From positions 1 to 34,520 of the forward strand of contig DAHUXW010000051.1 of NCBI GenBank assembly GCA_027306925.1: 34,520 bases of DNA, given 5' to 3'. Position 1 is the stretch's first letter. Every line of letters starts with the position of its first letter. Shown here piece after piece: positions 21,627 through 29,440 of this stretch. Made by a program: the position numbers and the translations under genes. This stretch comes from Acidimicrobiaceae bacterium (lineage in GTDB: Bacteria; Actinomycetota; Acidimicrobiia; Acidimicrobiales; Bog-793). The notes beneath the pieces were generated by a model. That model saw only the letters and a list, made by a program, of their open reading frames with translations. It had not been told where the DNA came from and did no database searches.

Positions 21627-23628
21627 CGCTCGGTCCTCCCTCGATCGTCGTTCCGGCCCCGAAGCCTCCGCCTCCGCCACCGGCTCCTCCGCTCGAGGCA
21701 CCCGCACCTGCCGTCGCCCAGACCTTGTCGAAGTCCGCGATGTCGGGGGCGTCAACCTCGCCGTAGTGGTACGGGTCCGCGTAGATCACGGGGATCCGGT
21801 CGAAGTTGTGGAACGGGACGGGCGTCGGCGACTGCCACTCGAGCCCGCGCGAGCCCCACGGGTTCGCCGGCGCCGGCTTCGGGTCGATGAAGATCGACCA
21901 GGCGAAGTTTGCCGTGAACACGAGGAACGAGCTTGCGAGCATGTACGCGCTGATCGTCGAGAAGTCGTTCAGGCCCTGGAGGCGCTGCGCGTACTCGAAG
22001 ACCCGGCGGGGCTGACCGAGCAGGCCCACGATGAACAGCGGGAAGAACGTGCAGTTGAAGAAGATGAACATCATCCAGAAGTGGATGAGGCTCAGCTTCT
22101 TGTTCAACGTCTTGCCCGTCATCTTCGGCAGCCAGTAGTAGAGGCCGCCGAAGAAGGCGAACACCAGGCCGCCCATGATCGTGTAGTGGAAGTGCGCCAT
22201 GACGAAGAAGCTGCCGTGCACGGTCACGTTCACCGGGACGTCCGACAGGAAGACCCCGGAGATGCCGCCAAGCAGGAAGTTGAAGTAGAGCGCCAGTGCG
22301 AAGAGCATCGGCACCTCGAAGCGTATCTTCGACTTCCAGAGCGTCCCCATGCCCGTCAGGTAGATGAACCCGGTGGGGATCGAGATGAGCTCGGTCGTGA
22401 GCATGAAGAGCGGCCGCATGTCCGGGTTGATCCCGCTCTGGAACAGGTGGTGCTGCCAGACGAAGAACGACAGCAGTGCCACGCCGATCATGCCCGCGGC
22501 GCCCACTCGATAGCCGAAGAGCGGTTTGCCGGTGAACACCGGCAGGATCTCACCGACTACGCCGAAGCCGGGCAAGGCCATGATGTACACCTCCGGATGG
22601 CCGAAGAACCAGAAGAGGTTCTGCCAGAGGAACGCGCTCCCCCCGCGTTCGTTCACGTAGAACGCGGTCTGCGCCGTGCGGTCGAGGATGCCGAACAGTC
22701 CACCGGTGACGAGCGTCGGTGTCGCGAGCGCGAGCAGCGACGCGACGGCGAGCAGCGACCAGATGAAGATCGGCAGGCGGCTCCAGGTCATCCCCGGCGC
22801 CCGGTAGTTGATGATCGTGACGATGATGTTGAAGCCGGCGGTGATCATGCCCGTGCCGACGACGGCGAAGCCGACGAGGTACGAGTCCATGCCGCCGACC
22901 GCCTGGGTCTGCAGCGGTGCGTAGCCGGTCCAGCCGGTCGGGAACCCGCCGTAGGGAAGTGCCGTCATGATAACGAGGTAGCCCGCCGTGAACATCCAGA
23001 ACGAGAACGCCTCGACCCGCGGGAACGCCATGCGGCGCGACCCGATCATGAGCGGGATGAGCCAGCCGGCAATCGGGCCGGTGATGATCGACGTCGCCAT
23101 CATCATCATGACCGTGCCGTGCTCGCTCACGAGCGAGATGTAGGTCCCCGGCCCGAAGTAGTGCGTCGTCGGACTGAGGAGCTCGGTCCGCACCGCCATC
23201 GCGAGGAGTCCGCCCGTGAAGAGGAAGAGCAGGACGCCGATGATGTACTGCATCCCGACGACCTTGTGGTCGAGCGTGAACCGGAAGTACCGGCCCCAGC
23301 CCTTCTCCTCGATCTCGGGTGCCGGCTCCTTGCCGACCAGCTTGAGGATCGGGTAGTTCAGCGCGCCAACGCCGAGCAGCCAGCCCACGACCCCGAGCGT
23401 GAGCGCGAGGACCGTCGCGACGTTGTTCTGCCGGTTCAGCTGAACGTTCGCGTAGCCGGAGGCGATGGAGTTGCCGATGAAGTGGCCGAGCGCATAGCCG
23501 GCCACCGCGCCGACGAGCGCAGTGCCTATGTGCTGGCCGAGCCAGGGGGAGCGGCGCCGGTCCGCACCGCTCGGCGGCGTCTCGCCCGGTCGTCCGAGGC
23601 CGACCGATTCGTGCATGCTGATCGCCAT
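21619..23628 (-). CDS. coxA: Cytochrome c oxidase subunit I, divergent, with two extra N-terminal helices
   Basis: This is the catalytic haem-copper subunit that reduces oxygen to water. Haem and CuB ligands are intact: SEH170 and H481 for low-spin haem, H344 in GHPEVY (with E346 and Tyr348), H393/H394 in WQHH, and H479 for high-spin haem. Oddities against canonical A1 enzymes are clear. The D-channel entry Asp of PDMAFPR..N is Arg199 in SRRMAFPRVE, the following Asn is Glu206, and the K-channel Lys in PTG(I/V)K is Ile422. About 110 residues with two predicted helices precede the usual first segment (FTLDHKVVGMQY). The tail is Gly-rich. The total of 669 residues exceeds the common 530-560. 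It is cotranscribed with coxB and coxC. Confidence 0.92.
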   Translation of the reverse strand: MAISMHESVGLGRPGETPPSGADRRRSPWLGQHIGTALVGAVAGYALGHFIGNSIASGYANVQLNRQNNVATVLALTLGVVGWLLGVGALNYPILKLVGKEPAPEIEEKGWGRYFRFTLDHKVVGMQYIIGVLLFLFTGGLLAMAVRTELLSPTTHYFGPGTYISLVSEHGTVMMMMATSIITGPIAGWLIPLMIGSRRMAFPRVEAFSFWMFTAGYLVIMTALPYGGFPTGWTGYAPLQTQAVGGMDSYLVGFAVVGTGMITAGFNIIVTIINYRAPGMTWSRLPIFIWSLLAVASLLALATPTLVTGGLFGILDRTAQTAFYVNERGGSAFLWQNLFWFFGHPEVYIMALPGFGVVGEILPVFTGKPLFGYRVGAAGMIGVALLSFFVWQHHLFQSGINPDMRPLFMLTTELISIPTGFIYLTGMGTLWKSKIRFEVPMLFALALYFNFLLGGISGVFLSDVPVNVTVHGSFFVMAHFHYTIMGGLVFAFFGGLYYWLPKMTGKTLNKKLSLIHFWMMFIFFNCTFFPLFIVGLLGQPRRVFEYAQRLQGLNDFSTISAYMLASSFLVFTANFAWSIFIDPKPAPANPWGSRGLEWQSPTPVPFHNFDRIPVIYADPYHYGEVDAPDIADFDKVWATAGAGASSGGAGGGGGGFGAGTTIEGGPSDV

Positions 23629-23715
23629 CGGTTCAGCCCTCTCCCCTCTCCGCCGAAGCGGGAGCTGTCGCCATCGTGCTGTCAGGACTGCTCGTCATGG
23701 TCATGATGTCGTGCC

Positions 23716-24681
23716 TCAGCTCGTCGGCTTGACGGCCTGGGCGACGCTCACAGGCTGAGCGCCGTACACCTGGATCTTCGAGTACTTGTCGACGTTGTCC
23801 GGGTAGTACACGCCGTCGGCGCCGTTGGCGTCGGCCGTATAGGTCCAGGAGAACGGCGGCAGCAGCTTGGTCACGGCCGCGAGCTGCGTCTCGTTGGAGG
23901 ACGCCCACTGCTGGAAGGTGGTCTTCGACACGACGTGGCCGTAGTTGAACATCGCGCCGTGCCAGATGCCGCAGAGCTCGTCGCAGCGGACCGTCACCTT
24001 GCCGAGGGCGTGCGTCGTCGTGAACGCAACGTTGTCCTGCTGCGGGTTCGCGTCGGCCTTCACGCCGAGCTGGTACGCCCAGAAGTCGTGGATCACGTCG
24101 AGCGACGTCACGTGGAACGCGATCGTCGTGTTGTTGGGCACCATGAGCGTGTCGGTCTCGAAGCCGCCGTACGTCGGGTACCGGTACGTGAACTTCCACT
24201 GCTGGCCGATCACCTGGATCGGCAGCACGGTCTTCGACGTCGGCGTCCAGATCGGCTGGGGACCCTCGCCGCCGCCGGCGCCGGCGGGCACGATGAGCTC
24301 GACGGTGCCGAAGACGAAGGCCGAGAGCACCACGATCGTCGTCGACGCGATCCACGCGGTCTGGATCTTCATGTTGCCGCGTGCCTTCGGCCCACCGATG
24401 AGGTCCGAGCCGCCCTTGCTGGCCCGCCAGTTGACGATCGCGTACCCGAAGTAGAGCCACACGCCGAGCGTGACCGGCAGGGCCGCCATCATCAGCACGT
24501 TGAAGTCGAACTGCGCACCCGACGCGCTCGACGTCATGTCCCCGGGCGGCATGTGCGGTCCGGCGGCGAACCAGAAGAGCGGGTCCACGATCGCCGAGAT
24601 CACGAGCCACGCGACCGCGAGCCGCGCCCCGTGATTCGGCCCACCCGCCGTGCGCGAGACCGTCGCCTGCTGATCTGACAT
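23716..24681 (-). CDS. coxB: Cytochrome c oxidase subunit II (CuA)
   Basis: Subunit II receives electrons at its binuclear CuA centre. ATG 24681 shares its A with the upstream gene's TGA (TGATG), giving 321 residues. The CuA ligands are complete: H198, and C233, E235, C237, H241 and M244 in CDELCGIWHGAMF. The aromatic path QQWKFTYRYP is present. Three hydrophobic segments (about 21-40, 62-85, 107-130) precede the cupredoxin domain, one more than the usual two. There is no CXXCH, so no fused cytochrome c. The C-terminal 40 residues after the cupredoxin fold are unassigned. The longer ORF-track start is cupredoxin-gene shadow. Confidence 0.93.
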   Translation of the reverse strand: MSDQQATVSRTAGGPNHGARLAVAWLVISAIVDPLFWFAAGPHMPPGDMTSSASGAQFDFNVLMMAALPVTLGVWLYFGYAIVNWRASKGGSDLIGGPKARGNMKIQTAWIASTTIVVLSAFVFGTVELIVPAGAGGGEGPQPIWTPTSKTVLPIQVIGQQWKFTYRYPTYGGFETDTLMVPNNTTIAFHVTSLDVIHDFWAYQLGVKADANPQQDNVAFTTTHALGKVTVRCDELCGIWHGAMFNYGHVVSKTTFQQWASSNETQLAAVTKLLPPFSWTYTADANGADGVYYPDNVDKYSKIQVYGAQPVSVAQAVKPTS

Positions 24682-25361
24682 CAGCTCACCACCTTGAGGA
24701 ACCCGTCCATGAAGCTGATCGTCTGCATGGGACCGCCGTTGCCGTACACGTAACCGCCACCGCAGGGAACGAAGCACTGCCAGCCGTACTGACCCGTCGT
24801 CTTCGGCGTCATGAACGAGAACTCCACCGTGTTGTGCGCCTCGGAGAGCGTGCACGGCGCCGAGTTGCAGAAGTTCTTCGCGTTGCCGTTTACGCCGTAC
24901 AACGGGACGTTGATTCCGAGCGTCGGGATCGAGAACGTGTGGCCGACGCCGTTGCCCTTCGTCGCGTCGATGAGCGAGAACGGCTTGCCGTTCAGCGTCG
25001 CCGCGTTGCCGAGCGTGCCGTAAACCGCCCCGACCTGCGGGTTGCGGAGCGCGCTGCCCGAGTCGTACTGGTCGATCGTGACGTTGACCCGGGTGTTCGC
25101 CGGGAGGTCCCAGAGCGTCGTGTGCACCCACTTGCCGTCCGGCGCCTGGGTCAGGTACGAGACCCAGCTCGGGTGGGTCCCGAAGCCGATCGCGCCGACG
25201 GTCTGCAGCGTCATGTCGACCGCCTGGCCCTGGCTGTGGCCGGCCGCGAAGTCGAGCGTCGGCGGCTCCGAGCGCAGGTAGGCCATCGAGACGAACACGA
25301 CGAGACCGACCGCCACGGCGAGCAACGAGGAGAATATCCCCAGCCTCGCACTACGTCCCAC
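24681..25361 (-). CDS. Membrane-anchored cupredoxin-like protein, first gene of the cox operon
   Basis: The product is an extracytoplasmic protein of 226 residues with an N-terminal anchor (about 8-27) and a beta-rich domain. The C-terminal part (VEFSFMTPKTTGQYGWQCFV, then PCGGGYVYGNGGPMQT) has the spacing of a cupredoxin copper site, with candidate ligands His in EAHNT, Cys in WQCF and Met in GPM. Start choice: AAGGGGAGGT stands five bases before GTG 25361, whereas the Met codons further up (25493, 25433, 25421) lack ribosome sites. It overlaps coxB by one base, so it is probably an electron donor or copper carrier for this oxidase. The fold is inferred, not proven. Confidence 0.72.
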   Translation of the reverse strand: MGRSARLGIFSSLLAVAVGLVVFVSMAYLRSEPPTLDFAAGHSQGQAVDMTLQTVGAIGFGTHPSWVSYLTQAPDGKWVHTTLWDLPANTRVNVTIDQYDSGSALRNPQVGAVYGTLGNAATLNGKPFSLIDATKGNGVGHTFSIPTLGINVPLYGVNGNAKNFCNSAPCTLSEAHNTVEFSFMTPKTTGQYGWQCFVPCGGGYVYGNGGPMQTISFMDGFLKVVS

Positions 25362-25488
25362 CACGTACCTCCCCTTGCCTCGCACCGTCTCCGACGGCTC
25401 GTCGCGGGGAGGCCACGCCATCGCGATGCCCATGTCGGGCACGCGACGCGGACCGAGCCCCCCACGGCTCGCAGTCCTGCGATGAATC

Positions 25489-25517
25489 ACCATAGGTCGG
25501 ACTATTGCGTCGGGCAA
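25489..25517 (-). promoter_or_regulatory. Candidate promoter of the cox operon
   Basis: On the minus strand TTGCCC (25512-25517) and TATGGT (25489-25494) are separated by exactly 17 bases. Each matches four of six positions of the -35 and -10 consensus, unusual in DNA this GC-rich. Transcription would begin about 120 bases before GTG 25361, leaving a moderate leader. The position also supports the shorter cupredoxin start. Confidence 0.45.
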
Positions 25518-25564
25518 GCCTTTCGGCCCCCCTCTTCGCGCTCGCCGGCCCTAGCGCGTTCGCG

Positions 25565-26173
25565 TCAGGCCCCGGCGCCGTGCAGGCGGGCGAAGCCACG
25601 GATGCTGTCCGCGACGAGCTGGACGGCGATCGCGGAGAGCAGCAGGCCGAATATCCTCGTCAGAAGGTGGATGCCGCCGGGCCGAAGGACGCTCAGCACG
25701 CCGAGCGAGAACCGCAGCGCCAGGTAGATCAGCGCGAGCACGCACACGAGCGCGACGCCGATCGCGAGCGCGTCGTGGAAGCCGTGGGCCTGACGGACGA
25801 AGACGATCGTCGCGGCGATCGCCCCGGGGCCGGCGATGAGCGGCGTGCCGAGCGGAACGAGCGCGATGTTCACCTCGTCGACGTGCGCGGGCGACCGCTC
25901 CCGGTCGACGAGCAGCTCCAGGGCCACGAGCAGCAGGAGCAGGCCACCGGAGCCCTGGATCGCGGGAACGGAGATCCCGAGGTAGCCGAGGATCTGCTGG
26001 CCGAAGAGCGCGAACGCGGCGATGACCCCTCCGGCGACCACGACGGCCTGCCAGGCGAGTCGCCGGCGGTCGCGCGTGGTCCGCCCATCGGTCAGCGCGA
26101 GGTAGATCGGCACGTTGCCGAGCGGGTCCATGATCACGAGGAGGGTCACGAACACCCCGGCGAAGAACCTCAC
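25565..26173 (-). CDS. MarC-family membrane protein (UPF0056)
   Basis: MarC proteins are six-helix inner membrane proteins of unknown function; the historic link to multiple antibiotic resistance is not upheld. The 202-residue product starts at GTG 26173 and shows family segments: VIMDPLGNVPIYLALT near 15, PAIQGSGGLLLLL near 70, VPLGTPLIAGPGAIA near 106 and LTRIFGLLLSAIAVQLVADS near 170. The length is typical. It is divergent from mscL across 129 bases containing nested palindromes, and stops about 200 bases before the cox operon start. Confidence 0.88.
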   Translation of the reverse strand: MRFFAGVFVTLLVIMDPLGNVPIYLALTDGRTTRDRRRLAWQAVVVAGGVIAAFALFGQQILGYLGISVPAIQGSGGLLLLLVALELLVDRERSPAHVDEVNIALVPLGTPLIAGPGAIAATIVFVRQAHGFHDALAIGVALVCVLALIYLALRFSLGVLSVLRPGGIHLLTRIFGLLLSAIAVQLVADSIRGFARLHGAGA

Positions 26174-26182
26174 GACGATCCG

Positions 26183-26205
26183 CCCATGACACCGTCATAC
26201 ATGGG
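26183..26205. promoter_or_regulatory. Nested inverted repeats between divergent marC and mscL
   Basis: CCCATG (26183-26188) and CATGGG (26200-26205) flank a tighter repeat ATGAC-ACC-GTCAT (26186-26198). The two symmetry centres differ by two bases, so they are alternative pairings. It sits just upstream of the marC start and in the shared divergent region. It could be an operator or leader hairpin; the binding protein is unknown. Confidence 0.35.
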
Positions 26206-26302
26206 ATCGTGTCGTCACGCCCGCCGGACGGTCCACGGCGGGCTGTACTCGAGGTGACACGACCAGCCGGTGGCGCGACACACGACGAGAGGGAGGAACT
26301 GC

Positions 26303-26719
26303 GTGCTAAAGGACTTCAAGGACTTCATCCTGCGTGGCAACGTGATCGAGCTCGCGATCGCGTTCGTCGTCGGGACCGCGTTCGCGACGGTCATCAAAGC
26401 CCTCGTCACGGACATGTTCACGCCGCTGCTCTCGATCCCCGGCCACGTCTCGTTCGCGAATCTCCACTTCACGGTCAACGGCAGCACCTTCTACTACGGC
26501 GACTTCCTGAACACGGTCATCGCGTTCCTCGTCGTGGCCGCCGCGATGTTCTTCCTCGTCGTGCGGCCGATCGCGGTCGTGACCGCGCGGCTGAAGAAGC
26601 GCCAGGGCGAGGCGCCGCCGGAGACCAAGGAGTGCCCGGAGTGCCTGTCCACGATCCCCTACCTGGCCCGCAGGTGCTCGCAGTGCACCGCCGAGCAGCC
26701 AGAGGTCGCCGCCACCTGA
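26303..26719 (+). CDS. mscL: Large-conductance mechanosensitive channel MscL with C-terminal zinc-ribbon-like tail
   Basis: MscL opens under membrane tension to release solutes during hypo-osmotic shock. GTG 26303, behind GGGAGG, gives 138 residues. The N-terminal FKDFILRGNVIELAIAFVVG with the pore helix and the second helix TVIAFLVVAAAMFFLVVRP are typical. The cytoplasmic end carries ECPECLSTIPYLARRCSQC, two Cys pairs spaced like a small zinc ribbon, which I recall from actinobacterial members. The frame-track start at 26270 adds 11 non-conserved residues. Confidence 0.92.
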   Translation: MLKDFKDFILRGNVIELAIAFVVGTAFATVIKALVTDMFTPLLSIPGHVSFANLHFTVNGSTFYYGDFLNTVIAFLVVAAAMFFLVVRPIAVVTARLKKRQGEAPPETKECPECLSTIPYLARRCSQCTAEQPEVAAT

Positions 26720-26861
26720 CGGGCGATGCGGCCACCGCGTCGCGACCCGCCGGTCGCGCGGTCGCCGGGCGCCCGGACGGCGCGACCCCGGCGGGTGCAC
26801 GGACGCGCGCGGTTCTCAGCGGGCGCTCCACGACGCCCCGGGATCGGTCGTTAGCCTCGCG

Positions 26862-27407
26862 GTGATGGAGGACGAGGTGGCCGCGCCCGGTGGCGTCGCC
26901 AGCCGAGGTGCGGCGCGCGACGCGGGCGCCCGCCGGCTCCGCAGGCTGACGGCGGGCGCGGCCGCGATCGCGGTCGCCGCGACCGGGTCCGTCAGCGTCG
27001 CGCTCGCCGGCGCGATCCCGGGGCGCTCGTCGAGCGGCGCGTCACCGGCACGGACGCCGGCCGGCGTGAGCGGCGCCGCCGCGGCCATGAACGTTCCCGG
27101 CGCGTCGACGGTGCCCGCCGCGTCCGGCACCACCGTCCCCGCGACGACCGCACCTCCCCCGACGTCGACCGCGCCGACGACGACCGCGGCGCCCGTGACG
27201 ACGACGGAGCCGCACGCCGCCGGCGCCGGGACCGCGACGACGTCGCCGGTGGCGACGCTGCCGCCGACCACGGTGCCCGCAACGACGGTGCCCACAACGA
27301 CAGTCCCTCCGACCACTGTGCCCGCGACGACGCTGCCACCGGTCACGTCGCCGCCGACGCTGCCGCCAGCCCCGAGCTCCCCGGTCGCCTCGAGCGGCGC
27401 GTCGTGA
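26862..27407 (+). CDS. Thr/Pro/Ala-rich exported low-complexity protein
   Basis: I do not recognise a family. The 181-residue product has a basic N-terminus (GARRLRRLTAG), a hydrophobic segment (AAAIAVAATGSVSVALAGAI, about 32-51) that looks like a signal or anchor, then only low-complexity sequence. It includes five TTVPx pentapeptides. Thr/Pro tails of this sort are typical of wall-spanning, possibly glycosylated stalks. GTG 26862 and ATG 26865 are adjacent start options. It precedes the ferric-reductase-like gene by 45 bases, so it may belong to that operon. Codon bias fits a real gene, but the lack of a domain keeps confidence moderate. Confidence 0.55.
   Translation: MMEDEVAAPGGVASRGAARDAGARRLRRLTAGAAAIAVAATGSVSVALAGAIPGRSSSGASPARTPAGVSGAAAAMNVPGASTVPAASGTTVPATTAPPPTSTAPTTTAAPVTTTEPHAAGAGTATTSPVATLPPTTVPATTVPTTTVPPTTVPATTLPPVTSPPTLPPAPSSPVASSGAS
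27267..27341 (+). repeat. Five 15-base units encoding TTVPx pentapeptides
   Basis: Five consecutive 15-base units encode TTVPA, TTVPT, TTVPP, TTVPA and TTLPP inside the Thr/Pro-rich gene. Third-codon positions vary between units (ACC ACG GTG CCC, ACG ACA GTC CCT), so the repeats are old or selected at protein level. Copy-number change would keep the frame. Confidence 0.7.
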
Positions 27408-27452
27408 GCGCGGCGTCGTGAGCGCGGCCCGGACCTCCGGGACCTGGCGCCG

Positions 27453-28133
27453 GTGACCGCATCGCTCGCCGGTCGGCTCGGGCTGTCGAACCAGGACCTC
27501 TGGTACGCGTCCCGGGGCTCCGGCGTGGTGCTGATCGCGCTGCTCACCCTCGCGCTCGTGCTCGGTGTCGCCGTGCGTGCCGGCTGGGCCCCCGGCTCCA
27601 CGCTCCGCTTCGTCGTCGAGGGGCTCCACCGCAACGTCGCGCTGCTGGGCCTGACCGTGCTCGTGCTCCACGTGGCGACCGCGGAGCTCGACCCCTTCGT
27701 GACGCTCGGCTGGTCGGCGGCGTTCGTGCCGATGGCCTCGCCGTACCGCAGCCTCTGGATCGGGCTCGGCGCCGTCTCGCTCGACCTCGCGCTAGCGGTG
27801 GCCGCCACGAGCCTCGTCCGCCGCCATCTCTCCTACCGGTCGTGGCGCGCCGTCCACCTCCTCGCGTACGCGGCGTGGCCCGCGGCCTTCGTGCACTCGC
27901 TCGAGTCCGGGGACGACACGCGCATCGGCTGGGTATCGGGCACGCTCTGGGCGTGCGCCGCTGCGGTCGCGATCGCCACGGTCGTCCGGCTCGCCGGGGA
28001 GAAGCCGGCGGGCCGGTGGTCCCGCCGCGCGGTCGCCGTGCCGTCGCCGGCGCCCGCGACCGTGTCCATGCCGGACGCGCGTCGTACCGGGCGCGAGCGT
28101 CGGGCACCCGTCGCGGCCGCGGACGAGCGATGA
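27453..28133 (+). CDS. Ferric-reductase-like di-haem transmembrane protein
   Basis: The product has 226 residues with about six hydrophobic helices and a hydrophilic C-terminal tail of about 50. Two helices carry paired His: GLHRNVALLGLTVLVLH (14 apart) and VHLLAYAAWPAAFVH (13 apart). This is the pattern for two stacked b haems in ferric reductase/NOX/MsrQ-type domains, carrying electrons across the membrane. It lacks its own flavin or NAD(P)H domain; the next two genes (NuoF-like flavoprotein, ferredoxin) could supply electrons. The start is GTG 27453 with a weak ribosome site. The stop overlaps the next ATG (ATGA). Confidence 0.82.
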   Translation: MTASLAGRLGLSNQDLWYASRGSGVVLIALLTLALVLGVAVRAGWAPGSTLRFVVEGLHRNVALLGLTVLVLHVATAELDPFVTLGWSAAFVPMASPYRSLWIGLGAVSLDLALAVAATSLVRRHLSYRSWRAVHLLAYAAWPAAFVHSLESGDDTRIGWVSGTLWACAAAVAIATVVRLAGEKPAGRWSRRAVAVPSPAPATVSMPDARRTGRERRAPVAAADER

Positions 28134-29440
28134 GCCCGCGAGCGGCGGCGCTCGCGGCCGCCGACGCGCCGCGCGACCGCGACGGTGCGATGCCTGCGAC
28201 CGGGCTCCCGCGCGTGCTCGCCACCGCGTCGAGCGGCCCCGGGCTCGTCGCGCACCTCGCCGCCCACGGTGCCCTCCCTGCCTTCTCCGCGACGCGCCGC
28301 GCCGAGCACCCGCTCGTCGACCTCGTCGAGCAGTCGGGCCTGACCGGTCGCGGCGGGGCCGGCTTCCCCACCGCGCGCAAGCTCGCGGCCGTCGCCCGAG
28401 CCCGCGGCGACACGGTGGTCGTCGCAAACGCGACGGAGGCCGAGCCGGTGAGCGCGAAGGACAAGGTGCTCTGCCGGCTCGCGCCCCACCTCGTCCTCGA
28501 CGGCGTGCAGCTCGCCGCGGAGGCGGTCGGCGCGACGCGCGCAGTACTCGTCGCGCACCCCACGGTGAGCGGCGTGCTCGGGGCCGCGATCGCGGAGCGC
28601 GCGCGTCACGGTCTCGGCGGCGTGAGACCCGAGATCGTCGACGCGGCAACGCACTTCGTCGCCGGCGAGGAGAGCGCGGTCGTCAACTGGGTCGACCACG
28701 GGCGATCGGTGCCCACCGGGTCACGGCACCGCCCGCACGAGCGCGGGGTGGGCGGCAGGCCGACGCTCGTGAACAACGTCGAGACGCTCGCGCACCTCGC
28801 CCTCGTCGCGCGGCACGGAGCCGCGTGGTTCCGGGCGCTCGGGACCGAGACGGAGCCGGGAACGCTGCTCGTGACCGCGCGTGGCGCGGTCGCCAATCCC
28901 GGCGTCTACGAGGCAGCGATCGGGTCGCGCGTCGACGACGTGGTGGGCGCCGCGGGAGGGCACGTCGCGACCCCTCTCGCGTACCTGGTCGGGGGCTACT
29001 TCGGCACGTGGATCGGCACCGAGGGACGTGAGGTCGCGTTCAGTCGTCAGGGGCTCGCACCGCTCGGTGCGAGCGTCGGCGCCGGCCTGCTGCTCGCCGT
29101 GCCGACGAGCTGCTGCGGGGTGGTCGAGACCGCCAGGCTCGCCCGCTACCTCGCGGGCCAGTCCGCCGGCCAGTGCGGGCCGTGCGTGTTCGGGCTCCGC
29201 GCGATCGCGGACGAGGTCGGCCTGCTCGCACGGCGCGAGCTCGCGTCCGACGGGACCGCCAGGCTCCGGCGGTGGCTCGGCGAGGTCGACGGGCGTGGCG
29301 CGTGCGCGCACCCGGACGGGGTCGCGCGCCTCGTGCGGAGCGCGCTCGCGGTCTTCGACGACGAGGTCCAGCGCCACGTGAACCGCAGGTGCAGCGCGCC
29401 GCGGCCCGAGCAGAGCGCGCTCGGCCTCCCGGTCACGTGA
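28130..29440 (+). CDS. NuoF-like NADH/FMN flavoprotein with incomplete iron-sulfur ligand set
   Basis: This 436-residue protein resembles the NADH-oxidising subunit of complex I and of electron-bifurcating enzymes. Seen are the FMN/NADH loop GLTGRGGAGFPTARK (about 70-84), NATEAEPVSAKDKVL, PTLVNNVETLAHL and a SLBB-like middle. The C-terminal cluster motif is SAGQCGPC (C349, C352) with CAHP (C392). Canonical NuoF has SCGxCxPC plus CAH, so the first Cys is Ala346 and only three ligands remain. No nuoE, nuoG or other complex I gene is nearby. Overlaps of four bases with the di-haem membrane gene and the ferredoxin gene imply one complex. The electron direction is unknown. Confidence 0.82.
   Translation: MSPRAAALAAADAPRDRDGAMPATGLPRVLATASSGPGLVAHLAAHGALPAFSATRRAEHPLVDLVEQSGLTGRGGAGFPTARKLAAVARARGDTVVVANATEAEPVSAKDKVLCRLAPHLVLDGVQLAAEAVGATRAVLVAHPTVSGVLGAAIAERARHGLGGVRPEIVDAATHFVAGEESAVVNWVDHGRSVPTGSRHRPHERGVGGRPTLVNNVETLAHLALVARHGAAWFRALGTETEPGTLLVTARGAVANPGVYEAAIGSRVDDVVGAAGGHVATPLAYLVGGYFGTWIGTEGREVAFSRQGLAPLGASVGAGLLLAVPTSCCGVVETARLARYLAGQSAGQCGPCVFGLRAIADEVGLLARRELASDGTARLRRWLGEVDGRGACAHPDGVARLVRSALAVFDDEVQRHVNRRCSAPRPEQSALGLPVT

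Noticed and set aside
23633-23704. Possible 23-residue minus-strand ORF (MTMTSSPDSTMATAPASAERGEG) between coxB and coxA
   Set aside because: It has no hydrophobic segment, no clear ribosome site and ends just before coxA; more likely leader sequence.
21586-23706. 706-residue plus-strand ORF opposite coxA
   Set aside because: It is a shadow rich in Arg, Glu, His and Asp; coxA on the minus strand is unambiguous.
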